From positions 958,501-1,022,500 of the forward strand of contig NZ_CP014229.1 in NCBI RefSeq assembly GCF_001553605.1: DNA of 64,000 nucleotides. Direction: 5' to 3'. A program made the position numbers and the translations under genes. This DNA is from Desulfovibrio fairfieldensis. GTDB lineage: Bacteria > Desulfobacterota > Desulfovibrionia > Desulfovibrionales > Desulfovibrionaceae. The first letter of the stretch is position 1. Each line of letters begins with the position of its first letter. The notes below the pieces were generated by a model. That model did not search any database, had not been told where the DNA came from, and worked only from the letters and a program-made list of their open reading frames with translations. Below, one piece after another: positions 56,521 to 64,000 of this stretch.

Positions 56521-56568
56521 GGGCGCGCATGCGCCCGTTGCGAACGCCGGTCAGTCATACTGACCGGC
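56521..56568 (-). promoter_or_regulatory. Two hairpins in the yedE leader
   Basis: GGGCGC/GCGCCC around GCAT (56521-56536) and perfect 10-bp GCCGGTCAGT/ACTGACCGGC around CAT (56546-56568), directly upstream of the yedE SD. No T-run after either; function unknown. Confidence 0.4.
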
Positions 56569-56789
56569 TACGCGGACGGGGATTTCAGAAAATCAGGCCT
56601 GCCGGATGAGGAAAAAACGCAATTTCCCGCGCCGCCGTCCGCATACGCTCCACGCCGTGAAGCACAGTGTTTTGCGTCAGGTCTGGTGCAGAAACATGGC
56701 CGTTTCCTCACAGGCTTGCGCGCGCCGGGGCGCGCCGGAACAGCGGGATGCCGTTCCATAAGAGGTGCAAAAGAAGCGTCAAAACGGGG

Positions 56790-57323
56790 TTAACTGTCGC
56801 CGAGACGTACCGCGTCCTCGCCGTCGCGTTCTTCCAGCAGCACGTCCACATGCTCGTGGCGGCTGGTGTTGACCACCCTGCCCACGTAGTCGGCGTGGAT
56901 GGGCAATTCGCGGTGGCCCCGGTCAATGAGCACCAGCAGTTCCACGGCCCTGGGGCGGCCGTAGTCCAGCAGGGCCTCCAGGGCCGCGCGGACGGTGCGT
57001 CCGCTGAAGAGCACGTCGTCCACCAGCAGGATCACGCGCTCGTCCACGCTGCCGGGAATATTGGACTGGCCGATGTGCGGCTTGCCCTCAAGGCTGGTCC
57101 AGTCGTCGCGGTACAGGTTGATGTCCAGCGTGCCCAACGGCACCGGGGCGCCGAGCCGTGCTTCGATCAGGGCGCCCAGGCGGCGGGCCAGGTCCGCGCC
57201 GCGCCGCTGAATGCCCACCAGCATCACGTTTTCGCAACGGGCGTGCCGTTCCAGCACCTGGGAGGCCAGGCGGTCCAGAATCCGCGCCATCTCGTTTTTT
57301 TCCAGCAGCAGTGTCGAACTCAT
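56790..57323 (-). CDS. pyrR: PyrR bifunctional pyrimidine regulator / uracil phosphoribosyltransferase
   Basis: 177 residues, PRTase fold with the PRPP loop ILLVDDVLFSGRTVRAAL and the N-terminal VGIQRRGADLARRL. It converts uracil to UMP; in Gram-positives it also binds pyr mRNA leaders. No pyr biosynthesis genes are in the window. The start MSSTLLL follows GGAGGAGAC. Divergent from the IscA-like selenoprotein gene. Confidence 0.93.
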   Translation of the reverse strand: MSSTLLLEKNEMARILDRLASQVLERHARCENVMLVGIQRRGADLARRLGALIEARLGAPVPLGTLDINLYRDDWTSLEGKPHIGQSNIPGSVDERVILLVDDVLFSGRTVRAALEALLDYGRPRAVELLVLIDRGHRELPIHADYVGRVVNTSRHEHVDVLLEERDGEDAVRLGDS

Positions 57324-57399
57324 GTCTCCTCCGGGCGGCGTCAGCGCCGCGTGGGCAAAGATAGCCGTTTTCGCCGCCCAAGAAAAGCCCCGCCGCCAA

Positions 57400-57428
57400 T
57401 TGACAAGCCGCGCGCTTGTCCTTAGATA
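57400..57428 (+). promoter_or_regulatory. Sigma-70 promoter of the IscA-like selenoprotein
   Basis: TTGACA, 17-bp spacer, TAGATA; predicted start about 20 bp before the ATG at 57457, which has GGAGG as SD. Confidence 0.7.
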
Positions 57429-57456
57429 TTTGGGGATTACAACTATGGAGGACATA

Positions 57457-57780
57457 ATGCTCGAATTAACGGATACCGCCCGCAAAGAGCTTGAAGCGTA
57501 CTTTGCGGATAAGAAAAAGGAAACGATCCGGATCTACTCAGTCAGCGGCTGAGGCGGGCCGCGGCTCGCGTTGGCTCTGGATGAGTCAAATGATCAGGAT
57601 CAGTCTGAGGAACAAGGCGGCTTTACCTTCTGCATCAACAAAGACCTGCTGGCCCAGGTGCAGGGGGTCAAAATTGACCTGACCTATATGGGCTTTGCGG
57701 TGGAACCCACGGTGCCCCTGGCCACCGCTGACGGCGGCAGCGCCTGCGGTTCCTGCTCCAGCGGCTGCGGCAGCCATTAA
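57457..57780 (+). CDS. IscA/HesB-like selenoprotein with in-frame UGA (Sec32)
   Basis: 107 residues when the TGA at 57550-57552 (codon 32) is read as selenocysteine. The frame resumes at once with GGPRLALALDES and runs to TAA at 57780, ending in a Cys-rich tail (CGSCSSGCGSH). The paralogue at 57893-58213 aligns over its whole length and carries PGGCCGPQLMLALD where this has SGUGGPRLALALD, so Sec sits where the IscA cluster-ligand cysteine is expected. HesB-like selenoproteins are a known family. A GC stem (GCGGGCC/GGCTCGC, 57554-57569) right after the UGA could be part of a bacterial SECIS. Good promoter and SD make a pseudogene unlikely. Standard gene finders would split it into a 31-codon ORF and a downstream ORF. 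Confidence 0.88.
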
Positions 57781-57892
57781 TTTCAAGCCGCGCCTCGTGT
57801 GGAGTTCCGCCAAAGCGCCTTGGTCTCCAGGCATCCGTTTTTCGCGCATCATCGCGAAAACATTTTGACGGCATACCCCACACGGAGGAAGC

Positions 57893-58213
57893 ATGCTCGA
57901 ATTGACCGACAGTGCCCGTAAAGAGCTTGAAAGCTATTTTGCGGACAAGGAAAAAAGCGATATCAGGATTTATCTGGCCCCCGGCGGCTGCTGCGGCCCC
58001 CAGCTCATGCTGGCCCTGGACGCCGCCACAGACGAGGACCAGAGCGAGGAACAGGCCGGCTTTACCTTCTGCCTCAACAAGGATCTGCTGGCCCGGATAC
58101 AAGGCGTCAAAATTGATGTGAGCCAGATGGGCTTCACCGTGGAACCCACGGTGCCGCTGCCGGAAACCGGCGGCGGATGCGGCGGCTGCTCCGGCGGCTG
58201 CGGTTCGCATTAG
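57893..58213 (+). CDS. IscA/HesB-like protein, cysteine paralogue
   Basis: 106 residues, closely similar to the selenoprotein just upstream (MLELTDSARKELESYFADKE against MLELTDTARKELEAYFADKK). The candidate ligand motif is GGCCGP, and the tail is GGCGGCSGGCGSH. Probably an iron-sulfur or metal-binding carrier. It has its own SD (GGAGGAAG). The 112-bp gap after the selenoprotein gene holds a TTTTCGCG/CGCGAAAA hairpin (57839-57860), and a GC hairpin follows the gene. Confidence 0.9.
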   Translation: MLELTDSARKELESYFADKEKSDIRIYLAPGGCCGPQLMLALDAATDEDQSEEQAGFTFCLNKDLLARIQGVKIDVSQMGFTVEPTVPLPETGGGCGGCSGGCGSH

Positions 58214-58237
58214 GCTTCGGCCCGATGATTTCAAATG

Positions 58238-58261
58238 GAGGGCGGCTGCAAGGCCGCCCTC
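58238..58261 (+). terminator. Hairpin after the IscA-like pair
   Basis: Perfect 9-bp GAGGGCGGC/GCCGCCCTC stem, 24 bp after the stop codon; weak T tract. Confidence 0.6.
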
Positions 58262-58426
58262 ATTCTTGGGCAAGCGCTGATTAATGGTTTTTTTGCCCTC
58301 TGTTCGCGTCCGGCTCACTTCGTGCGAAGGTCGAATATATTGGAATATACTCCCTCCGTCCGCAGTTCGCCGTCATTGGCAGAGAACAAAAAAACTCATT
58401 ACTCAGCACTTCCTTTGGCGTGACCC

Positions 58427-61400
58427 ATGCAAAATTTCAGCGCACTGCTTGCAAGCCGGGACGGACAACTCTATCTGGAGCGCAGCGGCATGGCCACGCG
58501 TTGCCGTCTGGCCTGCGAGGCTCTGGCCCAGGGGCGCGGCTCGGTGCTGCTCGCCCGTAACCGTGAGGAATTCCACGCGGCCCGCGCCCTGCTGACGCTT
58601 TTTCTGCCTCAGCTTTCCCTGGGCGATATCCCCATCGGTCAGGCCGTATGGGAAAGCCCCTGCCTGAGCCTGCCCGCCATGAGCCAGTGGCGGGACAGGG
58701 ACAGTTGGGCCGCCCGCATGTCCGCGCTGTACGCTCTGGCCCAGGGCGGCCCGCGCTGCGTGGTAGCCGGGGTGGAAAGCGTGCTGCTGCGCTATATGCC
58801 CCTGCATTTTTTTGATTCGCGCAGCCTGGGCCTCTCGCGCGGCGGCGAATACTCGCCGGAGCTCATCCTGGATCAGGCCGTGGAATGGGGCTATGAGCGC
58901 GTTTCCCTGGTGACGCGCCCCGGCGACATGGCCCGGCGCGGCGATATTCTGGACATCTTCCCTCCCGGTTACGCCAAGCCCGTCCGGCTGGAATTTTTCG
59001 GCGACGCCATTGAGGAAATGCGCCTCTTTGACGCCGAAAGCCAGCGTTCCCTGCGGCCTCTCGACGAATTGACCCTCTTGCCTGTGAGTCCGCTGGCTCT
59101 GGATAAGAACGGCCTGGCGGCGGCCCGCAAGCGCTGCGATCAGCTGTTCAGCGAGGGCCGGATCAACGAAAACGAGTGTTATTCCTTCAAGAAAGCCCTG
59201 GACGGGGGCGGCGCGGGCATCCTGCCCGGCGTGTTGTGCGATTCGCCCAGCCTGCTGGAAGAATGGCTGCCCGCCGACAGTCTTTGGCTGCTCCCCGGCG
59301 AAGCGGACAGCGCTGAAGCTCTGCGCGACGGGCGGCTGGCGCTCAAGGAGGCTTTGGAGGCTGAGGACGCGCCCTTGCAGCAACCGGCGGCCCTGGCCCT
59401 GCGCAAGCATTCGCAGCCCGCGCCCTGGCGGAATTTCCAGTGCGCCTTCGCCGAACCCCTGGTCATGGGCGTGGTAGAGCGGGGGGCGGACTTTCAGGAG
59501 CGCGCTCTGCACGGCTTCAGCGATCTTTTCCCGCTGCCCGCCGCTCAGGACCGTCCCTGGCAGCATCTGGCCGCCGGGCTCAAGGAATGGCAGAGCCAAC
59601 GCCGCCAGGTTATTCTGAGCTTTTCCTCCGAGCGGGGGCGCAACAAATTTTTGAAACTGGCCGAGCAGGACGGCATCATTCCGGCGTTGCGCTACACGCC
59701 GGAAGGGCGCGGCCTGTTCGCCCTGGTTTCACCCTTCCGTTCCGGCGTGGAACTGGTCTGGGACAACAGTCTGGTTCTGGGCGAGGACATCATCTATCCC
59801 CGCGCGGAAAAAACACCGCGCGCCGCGTCCCGGGCCTTCAAGGGCCTGGACACTTTCGACGACCTCAAGAAAGGCGACCTGCTGGTCCATCGCGATTACG
59901 GCATCGGCCGTTTCGCGGGTCTGCACCACTTGGACCTCAACAGCGCGGCCAACGATTTTCTGCTCATTGAATATTCCGGGCGGGATAAGCTCTATGTGCC
60001 TGCCGACCGTCTGGGCCTGATTCAGCGCTTCAAGGGGACCGAGGGCGTGGAACCGGCCCTGGACCGTCTGGGCGGCCCGGCCTGGGCCGCGGGCAAGGAA
60101 AAGGCCCGCAAGGCCATTGAAAAAATCGCGGCCGATCTGGTGGAAATGTACGCCTACCGCAAGGTTGCCAAGGGCTTCCGCTACGATCCGCCGGGCGAGC
60201 TGTACCACGAGTTCGAGGCCACCTTCGGTTTTGAGGAAACGCCGGACCAGGCCAAGGCCATCCAGGACGTGCTGGACGACATGGACAGAGGCGAACCCAT
60301 GGACCGCCTGATCTGCGGCGACGTGGGCTTCGGCAAGACCGAAGTGGCCCTGCGCGCGGCCTTCCGCGCAGCCGCCGAGGGGCGGCAGGTGGCTTTGCTC
60401 TGTCCCACCACGGTGCTGGCGGAACAGCATTACCAGACCTTCCGGGCGCGTCTGGCCGGTTTCCCTGTCAATGTGGGGCTGTTGAGTCGTTTTGTGACCA
60501 AGCCCCGGCAGAAGGAAGTGCTCAAGGCCGCGGCCGCCGGGCAGATCGACATTCTCATCGGCACCCACCGTATTCTTTCCAGCGACGTGAAACTGCCCAA
60601 TCTGGCCCTGCTGGTGCTGGACGAGGAGCAGCGCTTCGGCGTGCGCCACAAGGAAAAGCTCAAAGCCCTGAAAAAAAATGTGGACGTGCTGACCCTTACG
60701 GCCACGCCCATTCCGCGCACCTTGCAGCTTTCCATGTCCGGCATCCGCGAGCTGTCCATCATCGAAACCGCGCCGCAGGACCGCAAGCCGGTAGCCACGG
60801 CGGTGCTGCGCCGCGACGACGCGGTTCTGAGCAAGGTCATTGAGCGCGAAATCGAGCGCGAAGGGCAGGTTTTCTGGGTTTACAACCGGGTTCAGGGCCT
60901 GGAGCGCGTGGTGGAATACGTGCGCAAGCTCGCTCCTCAGGCGAGGGTGGGCATGGCTCACGGCCAGATGTCCGAAACCGAACTGGAAACCACCATGCAC
61001 AAATTCTGGCATGGCGAGCTGGACGTGCTGGTCTGTACCTCCATTGTGGAATCCGGCCTGGATTTTCCGCGCGCCAACACCCTGGTGGTGGATCAGGCCC
61101 AGATGTTCGGCCTGGGCCAACTCTATCAGTTGCGGGGCCGCGTGGGCCGCAGCGACCGGCAGGCCTATGCCTTCTTTGTGGTGCCCGATGCCGAGCGCCT
61201 GACGGCCGTGGCCGAGGAACGCCTGCGCATCATCATGGACATGGACTATCTGGGCGCGGGTTTCCAGGTGGCCATGGAGGACCTGCGCCTGCGCGGGGCG
61301 GGCAACATCCTGGGCGAGGTGCAGTCCGGGCATATGAGCCGGGTGGGACTGGAGCTCTATCTGGAAATGCTGGAGGAAGCCGTGGGCCGCCTCAAAGGCA

Positions 61401-61867
61401 CGCCCTCGGCCCTGGCCGTGGAAACCGAACTGACTCTGGGCTTGCCTGCCCATATTCCCGCGTCGTACATTGATGACGGCCGAGAGCGTCTGCGTTGCTA
61501 CAAGGCCCTGACCTCGGCCGTGGGCGGCTCTGCCAGGGAAGAGGCCGCGCTTTCCATGCGCGACCGTTTCGGTCCCTTCCCCGAGGAATTGACCAACTTT
61601 CTGGCCGTGCTGGACTTCAAGCAGTTCCTTACGGAGCTGCAGGTGCAGCGGGCCGACGTGCACCGCGACCATCTGCGTATGTTCTGGCCTGAAGGCCAGA
61701 CCGCCGTGCAACCGGAGCGCATTGTGGAGCTGGCGGCCAAAATGCCGGGTGCGCGCCTGCATCCCCCGGCGGGCCTGACCTTGCCGTTGGCCGCTGACTT
61801 GCCTTTCAGCGAAGGTCTGCAAAAAGTGCGCGTGGCCCTGGAGGAAATCCGCACGGCGGCTTCCTGA
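58427..61867 (+). CDS. mfd: Transcription-repair coupling factor Mfd
   Basis: 1146 residues, full length. The N-terminal UvrB-like region is followed by the RNA-polymerase-interacting domain (KKGDLLVHRDYGIGRFAGLH, about 485). The RecG-like translocase has Walker A CGDVGFGKTEVALRAAF, Walker B LDEEQRFG, TATPIPRTLQLS and GLDFPRANTLVVDQAQMFG. A C-terminal regulatory domain completes it. It removes stalled RNA polymerase and recruits UvrA. The SD is weak. Confidence 0.97.
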   Translation: MQNFSALLASRDGQLYLERSGMATRCRLACEALAQGRGSVLLARNREEFHAARALLTLFLPQLSLGDIPIGQAVWESPCLSLPAMSQWRDRDSWAARMSALYALAQGGPRCVVAGVESVLLRYMPLHFFDSRSLGLSRGGEYSPELILDQAVEWGYERVSLVTRPGDMARRGDILDIFPPGYAKPVRLEFFGDAIEEMRLFDAESQRSLRPLDELTLLPVSPLALDKNGLAAARKRCDQLFSEGRINENECYSFKKALDGGGAGILPGVLCDSPSLLEEWLPADSLWLLPGEADSAEALRDGRLALKEALEAEDAPLQQPAALALRKHSQPAPWRNFQCAFAEPLVMGVVERGADFQERALHGFSDLFPLPAAQDRPWQHLAAGLKEWQSQRRQVILSFSSERGRNKFLKLAEQDGIIPALRYTPEGRGLFALVSPFRSGVELVWDNSLVLGEDIIYPRAEKTPRAASRAFKGLDTFDDLKKGDLLVHRDYGIGRFAGLHHLDLNSAANDFLLIEYSGRDKLYVPADRLGLIQRFKGTEGVEPALDRLGGPAWAAGKEKARKAIEKIAADLVEMYAYRKVAKGFRYDPPGELYHEFEATFGFEETPDQAKAIQDVLDDMDRGEPMDRLICGDVGFGKTEVALRAAFRAAAEGRQVALLCPTTVLAEQHYQTFRARLAGFPVNVGLLSRFVTKPRQKEVLKAAAAGQIDILIGTHRILSSDVKLPNLALLVLDEEQRFGVRHKEKLKALKKNVDVLTLTATPIPRTLQLSMSGIRELSIIETAPQDRKPVATAVLRRDDAVLSKVIEREIEREGQVFWVYNRVQGLERVVEYVRKLAPQARVGMAHGQMSETELETTMHKFWHGELDVLVCTSIVESGLDFPRANTLVVDQAQMFGLGQLYQLRGRVGRSDRQAYAFFVVPDAERLTAVAEERLRIIMDMDYLGAGFQVAMEDLRLRGAGNILGEVQSGHMSRVGLELYLEMLEEAVGRLKGTPSALAVETELTLGLPAHIPASYIDDGRERLRCYKALTSAVGGSAREEAALSMRDRFGPFPEELTNFLAVLDFKQFLTELQVQRADVHRDHLRMFWPEGQTAVQPERIVELAAKMPGARLHPPAGLTLPLAADLPFSEGLQKVRVALEEIRTAAS

Positions 61868-61892
61868 GATGGTCGCGTGAAGGGGGTATGGT

Positions 61893-62252
61893 ATGGCAAG
61901 CCGTGAAGAAATACTGGCCTATGTCAAAAGGAAGTTCCAGACGGAACCGGACTACCCTTGGCGTCAGTATCCGGAATACGCCGTGCTGCGTCATGCGGAA
62001 AGCGGCAAGTGGTACGGCGTGATCATGAATCTGCCCAGGGCGACGCTGGGCCTGGCGGGCAAGGGCGATGTCGAGGTCGTCAATCTGAAATGCGATCATG
62101 TTTTGGATGTGCTTTTAAACAGTGAGCCGGGCGCTGTATTACCCGCATATCATATGAATAAGAAACATTGGCTTACCATTGTGCTGGACGGTAAATTCAC
62201 GGCAGGCGAGTTGTACGGGCTTATTGATGAAAGCCACGGGTTGACCCGGTGA
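61893..62252 (+). CDS. MmcQ/YjbR family protein
   Basis: 119 residues, the usual family length, with the conserved EYAVLRHAESGKWYGVIMNL and HMNKKHWLTIVLDG motifs. The fold is CyaY-like with possible nucleic-acid binding, but the function is unknown. It begins 25 bp after mfd, and its stop overlaps the next start (GTGA). Confidence 0.88.
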   Translation: MASREEILAYVKRKFQTEPDYPWRQYPEYAVLRHAESGKWYGVIMNLPRATLGLAGKGDVEVVNLKCDHVLDVLLNSEPGAVLPAYHMNKKHWLTIVLDGKFTAGELYGLIDESHGLTR

Positions 62253-63376
62253 GGGGCATCTTGCTGCCTGCGCGACCTGTGCGGTTCATTCCGCTGCTTT
62301 TCTGCTGCTTCCTGCTCGCGGCCTGCCTGGAGAGCCGTCTGCCCGAGGGGGTGGTGGCCACGGTCAACGGCGAACTTGTCCATTTGCGTTCCGTGCAGTC
62401 TTTGCTGGACAGCCGTTCCGCCGCGCTGGGCACTTTGCAGAGCTCTTCCCTGGAAAATATGAAACGCCGATACGGCGAAGCCCTGGGCACGCTGATCATC
62501 CATGCCCTGGTGCGCCAGGAACTGGAACACCGCCAGATTCCCGTGGGCGACGCGGCTCTGGAGCTGGCCGTGGCCCAAGTGCGCGGGGACTATGAGCCCG
62601 GCGGCCTTTCCAAGTTTCTGGCCGACGAATCCCTGGACGAAGCGGATTGGCAGGCCTTGATGCGCGACCATCTGGCCATGCTGACCTTTGAAAAGCGGGT
62701 GCTGCTGCCCGGCATCCGGGTAAGTCTGGATGAGGTGCGCGCCTATTACCGGGAGCATCAGGCGGATTTTCAGCTGCCTGAAACGCTTGACCTCTGTCTG
62801 ATTTCCGGAGAAGAGCGCTCGGCTCTGGATGTCTTTTGCGCGGCCTTTCCGGCGGGCAGAAAAACGCCGCGTTCCGACCTGCTGGTACAATGCCTGGAAG
62901 TCCGTGGCGATGAAGTGCCGCCGCCCTGGAACAAAGATACGTCGGCGCTCAAACCGGGCGCCTGCGCCCCGGCCCGCCGCCAGAACGGAAGCTGGCAGAC
63001 CGTGGCGCTGGTGGAACGGCAGAAAGCCCACAGCCTGGACATGGCCGACGCCTATCCGCTGATAGAACACATTCTGCTGGAGCGGAAAAAGAACGCGGCC
63101 TTTGAGCAATGGCTGGAAGGCAGTCTGTCCAGGGCTGTAATCAAGGTTTCGCCCCTGCTCAAGGAAGAGCTGCTGACCCCGGCCTCGGGCCGACAGGCCC
63201 AGCCGGATGAGAATGATGACGAAGAGGCCCGGACCGATGCCGTTGACGCGTCTCCGGGCCCGGATGCCGTGCCCGGCGGACAGGCGGGGCGGGAAGAAAA
63301 AAGTGGTCGAAAGTCGGAGCGGGACATTGCGCGCAATCCGCGACAGGACGACGCGGCCGGTACCGGGCGGCGTTGA
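62249..63376 (+). CDS. SurA-like peptidyl-prolyl isomerase/chaperone lipoprotein
   Basis: 375 residues from a GTG start overlapping the yjbR stop (GTGA). The signal peptide ends in a lipobox (FLLAAC), so it is probably a lipoprotein. A SurA N-terminal-type chaperone region (VVATVNGELVHLRSVQSLLD) is followed by a parvulin-like segment with no clear catalytic residues. The C-terminal tail is low-complexity, acidic then basic. It likely assists outer-membrane protein folding together with the SurA-type protein encoded next. The low-complexity tail is unusual for the family. Confidence 0.75.
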   Translation: MRGILLPARPVRFIPLLFCCFLLAACLESRLPEGVVATVNGELVHLRSVQSLLDSRSAALGTLQSSSLENMKRRYGEALGTLIIHALVRQELEHRQIPVGDAALELAVAQVRGDYEPGGLSKFLADESLDEADWQALMRDHLAMLTFEKRVLLPGIRVSLDEVRAYYREHQADFQLPETLDLCLISGEERSALDVFCAAFPAGRKTPRSDLLVQCLEVRGDEVPPPWNKDTSALKPGACAPARRQNGSWQTVALVERQKAHSLDMADAYPLIEHILLERKKNAAFEQWLEGSLSRAVIKVSPLLKEELLTPASGRQAQPDENDDEEARTDAVDASPGPDAVPGGQAGREEKSGRKSERDIARNPRQDDAAGTGRR

Positions 63377-63584
63377 TTTCCGTCCGAGCCGCCGGGCGTT
63401 GCATCTCAGGCCGTTTTACGGTAGGCAGATGCCCATAACAGCGATTTTGCAAATTTCTAGACAAAGCCCGCGTGCCGCCCGTGATCGGCGGCGTGGGAGA
63501 GACACCCGCCTGTGTTTTGGGGGTCGGATGTTGCGCCGTCAGCGTCGCTTTCGGTAATTTCCTTGCTTCAAAGGGAGACTCGCA

Positions 63585-64000
63585 GTGAAGAAAACGTTTA
63601 TTCTGCTGTTGGCAATCTGGCTTTGCGGCGTCTGCGGCGTGCAGGCCGCTCAGCTCAATAAGGTGGCGGCGGTGGTCAACGGTCAGGTCATCACCATGTT
63701 CGACCTGCAGAAAACGGCCCTGCCGGAGTTGGGGCGCGCCAGACTCAATCCCAATAACCCCGCGCAGGCCAAGGAAGTGGACAAGGTCTTCCGCAAAGTG
63801 TTGGACATGATGATCATGGACATCCTGCTGGGGCAGGAAGCCAAGCGTCTCAAGATCAGCGTTTCCCCCTCCGAGGTGGACAACGAGATCGCCAAGATGA
63901 TGAAGGCCCGCAATCTGACCAAGCAGCAGTTTGAAGCCCAGCTCGCCCAGCAGAAGATCTCCATTGATGAAATCCGCCAGAACTTCGAAAAATCTCTGTT
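63585..64000 (+). CDS. SurA-type periplasmic chaperone/peptidyl-prolyl isomerase (3' end outside window)
   Basis: The first 138 codons of an open frame from a GTG start preceded by AAGGGAG. A signal peptide (TFILLLAIWLCGVCGVQA) is followed by the SurA N-terminal signature LNKVAAVVNGQVITMFDLQ and a helical region (LLGQEAKRLKISVSPSEVDN). The parvulin domain would lie beyond 64000. Second SurA-like gene in a row, 208 bp after the lipoprotein. Confidence 0.88.
   Translation, partial: MKKTFILLLAIWLCGVCGVQAAQLNKVAAVVNGQVITMFDLQKTALPELGRARLNPNNPAQAKEVDKVFRKVLDMMIMDILLGQEAKRLKISVSPSEVDNEIAKMMKARNLTKQQFEAQLAQQKISIDEIRQNFEKSL

Noticed and set aside
57457..57552. Reading the IscA-like gene as a nonsense-disrupted pseudogene
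   Set aside because: Downstream sequence stays in frame and conserved, the UGA is at the known Sec position of HesB-like selenoproteins, and promoter and SD are intact.

Overview
The window looks like a chromosomal segment of a Desulfovibrio-type sulfate reducer (Desulfovibrionaceae). This rests on gene content rather than a database match: high GC coding sequence, the dapF/dapL route to lysine, a type III glutamine synthetase, a three-gene archaeal-style glutamate synthase with extra ferredoxin domains, formate-tetrahydrofolate ligase, bifunctional AdhE, many chemoreceptors and a selenium-handling operon.

Layout. 1-16662: the 3' part of a giant repetitive VCBS-type surface protein, about 50 repeats of roughly 106 residues, its 5' end outside the window. 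16663-17472: three intrinsic terminators, a possible gene remnant and a tRNA-Glu(UUC). 17473-23444: a nitrogen block (NifA-like sigma-54 activator, AmtB, PII, GlnN), with a sigma-54 promoter and three copies of an operator-like motif ahead of amtB. 23803-25915: dapF-dapL. 26102-28720: adhE. 28829-31250: a chemoreceptor whose leader holds a sigma-28-like promoter, a tiny ORF containing an (AG)18 tract, and an intrinsic terminator. 31251-36292: the glutamate synthase operon. 36436-38214: fhs. 38293-40098: a second chemoreceptor with a matching sigma-28-like promoter. 40523-42499: groES-groEL. 42990-44516: a metallo-beta-lactamase sulfatase-like enzyme with an N-terminal winged helix. 44589-47408: ACT-domain protein, TatA, D-Ala-D-Ala carboxypeptidase, AI-2E-family permease. 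47720-50593: multidomain glycosyltransferase. 51064-51552: greA behind two tandem leader terminators. 51878-53425: MprF-like membrane protein. 53497-56502: selenium-type operon (YedE, TusA-like, DUF3343, YjeF-type kinase). 56790-57323: pyrR. 57457-58213: two IscA-like proteins, the first with an in-frame UGA read as selenocysteine. 58427-64000: mfd, yjbR and two SurA-type proteins, the last cut by the window end.

Themes. The nitrogen block and the glutamate synthase operon together form a GS-GOGAT assimilation system. The selenium operon lies close to a probable selenoprotein gene. The most novel signal is the leader of the chemoreceptor at 28829-30568. There a phase-variable dinucleotide tract lies inside a well-initiated small ORF just upstream of an intrinsic terminator. 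Tract length would decide whether ribosomes stop short of the terminator or run through it, which suggests a phase-variable attenuator. Several compound palindromic elements share a GAGC/TTTGAAAT core and are scattered between genes.
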